A stretch of 64,000 nt of DNA, from the NCBI GenBank assembly GCA_963667575.2, contig CAXXHY010000001.1, forward strand, positions 1 to 64,000. The letters are read 5' to 3'. The stretch is from G963665495 sp963667575 (GTDB taxonomy: Bacteria > Desulfobacterota > Desulfovibrionia > Desulfovibrionales > Desulfovibrionaceae). The number at the start of each line of letters is the position of its first letter. Positions within the stretch are counted from its first letter, which is position 1. The notes under the pieces were generated by a model, which did no database searches, was not told the DNA's origin, and saw only the letters and a list, made by a program, of their open reading frames with translations. Of the stretch, positions 63,390-64,000 are shown piece after piece. The position numbers and the translations under genes were made by a program.

Positions 63390-64000
63390 ATGGCGATATT
63401 AGCCGGTAGCTGCAGTTTTACACGCTACAAAATCGTTGAAGAAGTTCCGCGCGAATTATTGACAGAAATACCTGAACGACTTCTCAAACATGTTTTCAGA
63501 GACATAGACGAATGTGCCGACGAACAATCGTTCGGCTGGGTTTGTTTTGATGACATGCTTGATACCGACTGGCATACGGCGCCGCCGGAAAAAGGCAGCT
63601 ATTTCACTTTTGCCCTGCGACTGGATACAAGACGTATTCCTGCCGCGGTTTTCAAGAAATACTGCACCATGGCCATGCAGGAAGAAGAATACAAGGCCAA
63701 GGAACAAGGGCGCAAATTCGTAGGCCGGGAGCGCAAAAAAGAAGTGCGCGAGCAGGTCAAGCTGAAGCTCATGGCTCGGACCCTCCCTATTCCAGCCACT
63801 TTCGACGTTGTCTGGAACATCGAGAACAACGTCATTTATTTTGATTCCACCCGTTCCGCGGTACGCGAAATGTTCGAAGAGCTTTTCACCGACACTTTCG
63901 AACTGCACCTGGAACCGCAAACACCTTTTTTTCTGGCCCTGCGCGAGCTTGGACCTGAACATGAAGCCAAACTTGAGGCCCTGGAATCGGCCCATTTCGT
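63390..64000 (+). CDS. RdgC-like recombination-associated protein (3' end outside window)
   Basis: At least 203 residues, open to the window edge. ATG 63390 follows AAAGGAG. The basic stretch QGRKFVGRERKKEVREQVKL, then the pattern LMARTLPIPATFDVVWNIEN and NNVIYFDSTRSAVREMFEEL, corresponds to the RdgC region that in E. coli reads as Lys-rich helix, LLPRAF and VDCAS. RdgC forms a ring around DNA and restrains RecA. The similarity is moderate and the N-terminus differs from E. coli RdgC, so the name is a family-level call. Confidence 0.7.
   Translation, partial: MAILAGSCSFTRYKIVEEVPRELLTEIPERLLKHVFRDIDECADEQSFGWVCFDDMLDTDWHTAPPEKGSYFTFALRLDTRRIPAAVFKKYCTMAMQEEEYKAKEQGRKFVGRERKKEVREQVKLKLMARTLPIPATFDVVWNIENNVIYFDSTRSAVREMFEELFTDTFELHLEPQTPFFLALRELGPEHEAKLEALESAHF

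Noticed and set aside
1..64000. Slight excess of the hexamer CGTACG
   Set aside because: Mostly explained by Arg-Thr and similar codon pairs inside genes; not grouped or phased.

Overview
The window looks like a chromosomal segment of a sulfate-reducing deltaproteobacterium of the Desulfovibrionales (Desulfovibrio-like). The support is a periplasmic selenocysteine formate dehydrogenase (FdhA with twin-arginine signal, FdhB) with FdhE, a selenocysteine-containing SelD beside a selenium-type LysR regulator, an oxygen-sensitive class III ribonucleotide reductase (NrdG/NrdD), a minimal SufCB pair, an FmdE/molybdopterin-binding fusion protein, and intermediate GC coding DNA separated by very AT-rich spacers. 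No species call is made.

Layout. 1-761: tail of a sensor histidine kinase. 762-2220: a gene-free, AT-rich stretch with five arrays of 11-bp phased direct repeats (core GAACAT) followed by a structured leader in front of nrdG-nrdD (2221-4903). 4995-7670: receiver-only response regulator, sufC, sufB. 7723-14591: YdjM-like membrane protein, SprA-type putative metalloprotease, an EF-G paralogue, a ParB-like gene translationally coupled to a spore-photoproduct-lyase-like radical SAM gene, and an ion channel. 15287-19974: chemotaxis receptor, SPOR-type exported protein, glycosyltransferase. 20016-27530 (minus): fdhE, fdhB, fdhA, ModE-like regulator, FmdE-molybdopterin fusion and a small protein, a formate/molybdenum locus. 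27919-33740: trmFO, NlpC/P60-LysM lipoprotein, and a trio of two paralogous TPR proteins around an MshEN-like protein. 34083-40117 (minus): lon, clpX, clpP, tig. 40483-42857: tRNA-Leu, selD, LysR. 42913-61309 (minus): a nearly unbroken alpha-spc-S10-str ribosomal superoperon from rpsL to rplQ with rpoA, secY, map, tuf and fusA. 61719-64000: a glycosyltransferase and the start of an RdgC-like gene.

Reading frames are broken in many genes between about 5.2-11 kb and 22.8-33.3 kb (response regulator, sufC, sufB, YdjM-like, EF-G paralogue, fdhA, FmdE fusion, small protein, trmFO, one TPR gene). Almost every break is repaired by removing one extra base, usually in a short homopolymer, and the protein similarity continues without loss on both sides. 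I therefore read these as probable sequence errors rather than gene decay, but I mark the genes as disrupted because that is what the sequence shows.

Functionally, the selenium genes (selD, LysR) serve the selenocysteine formate dehydrogenase; the molybdopterin-type fusion and ModE-like regulator sit directly upstream of it. The most unusual non-coding signal is the set of five 11-bp-phased repeat arrays at 785-1706.
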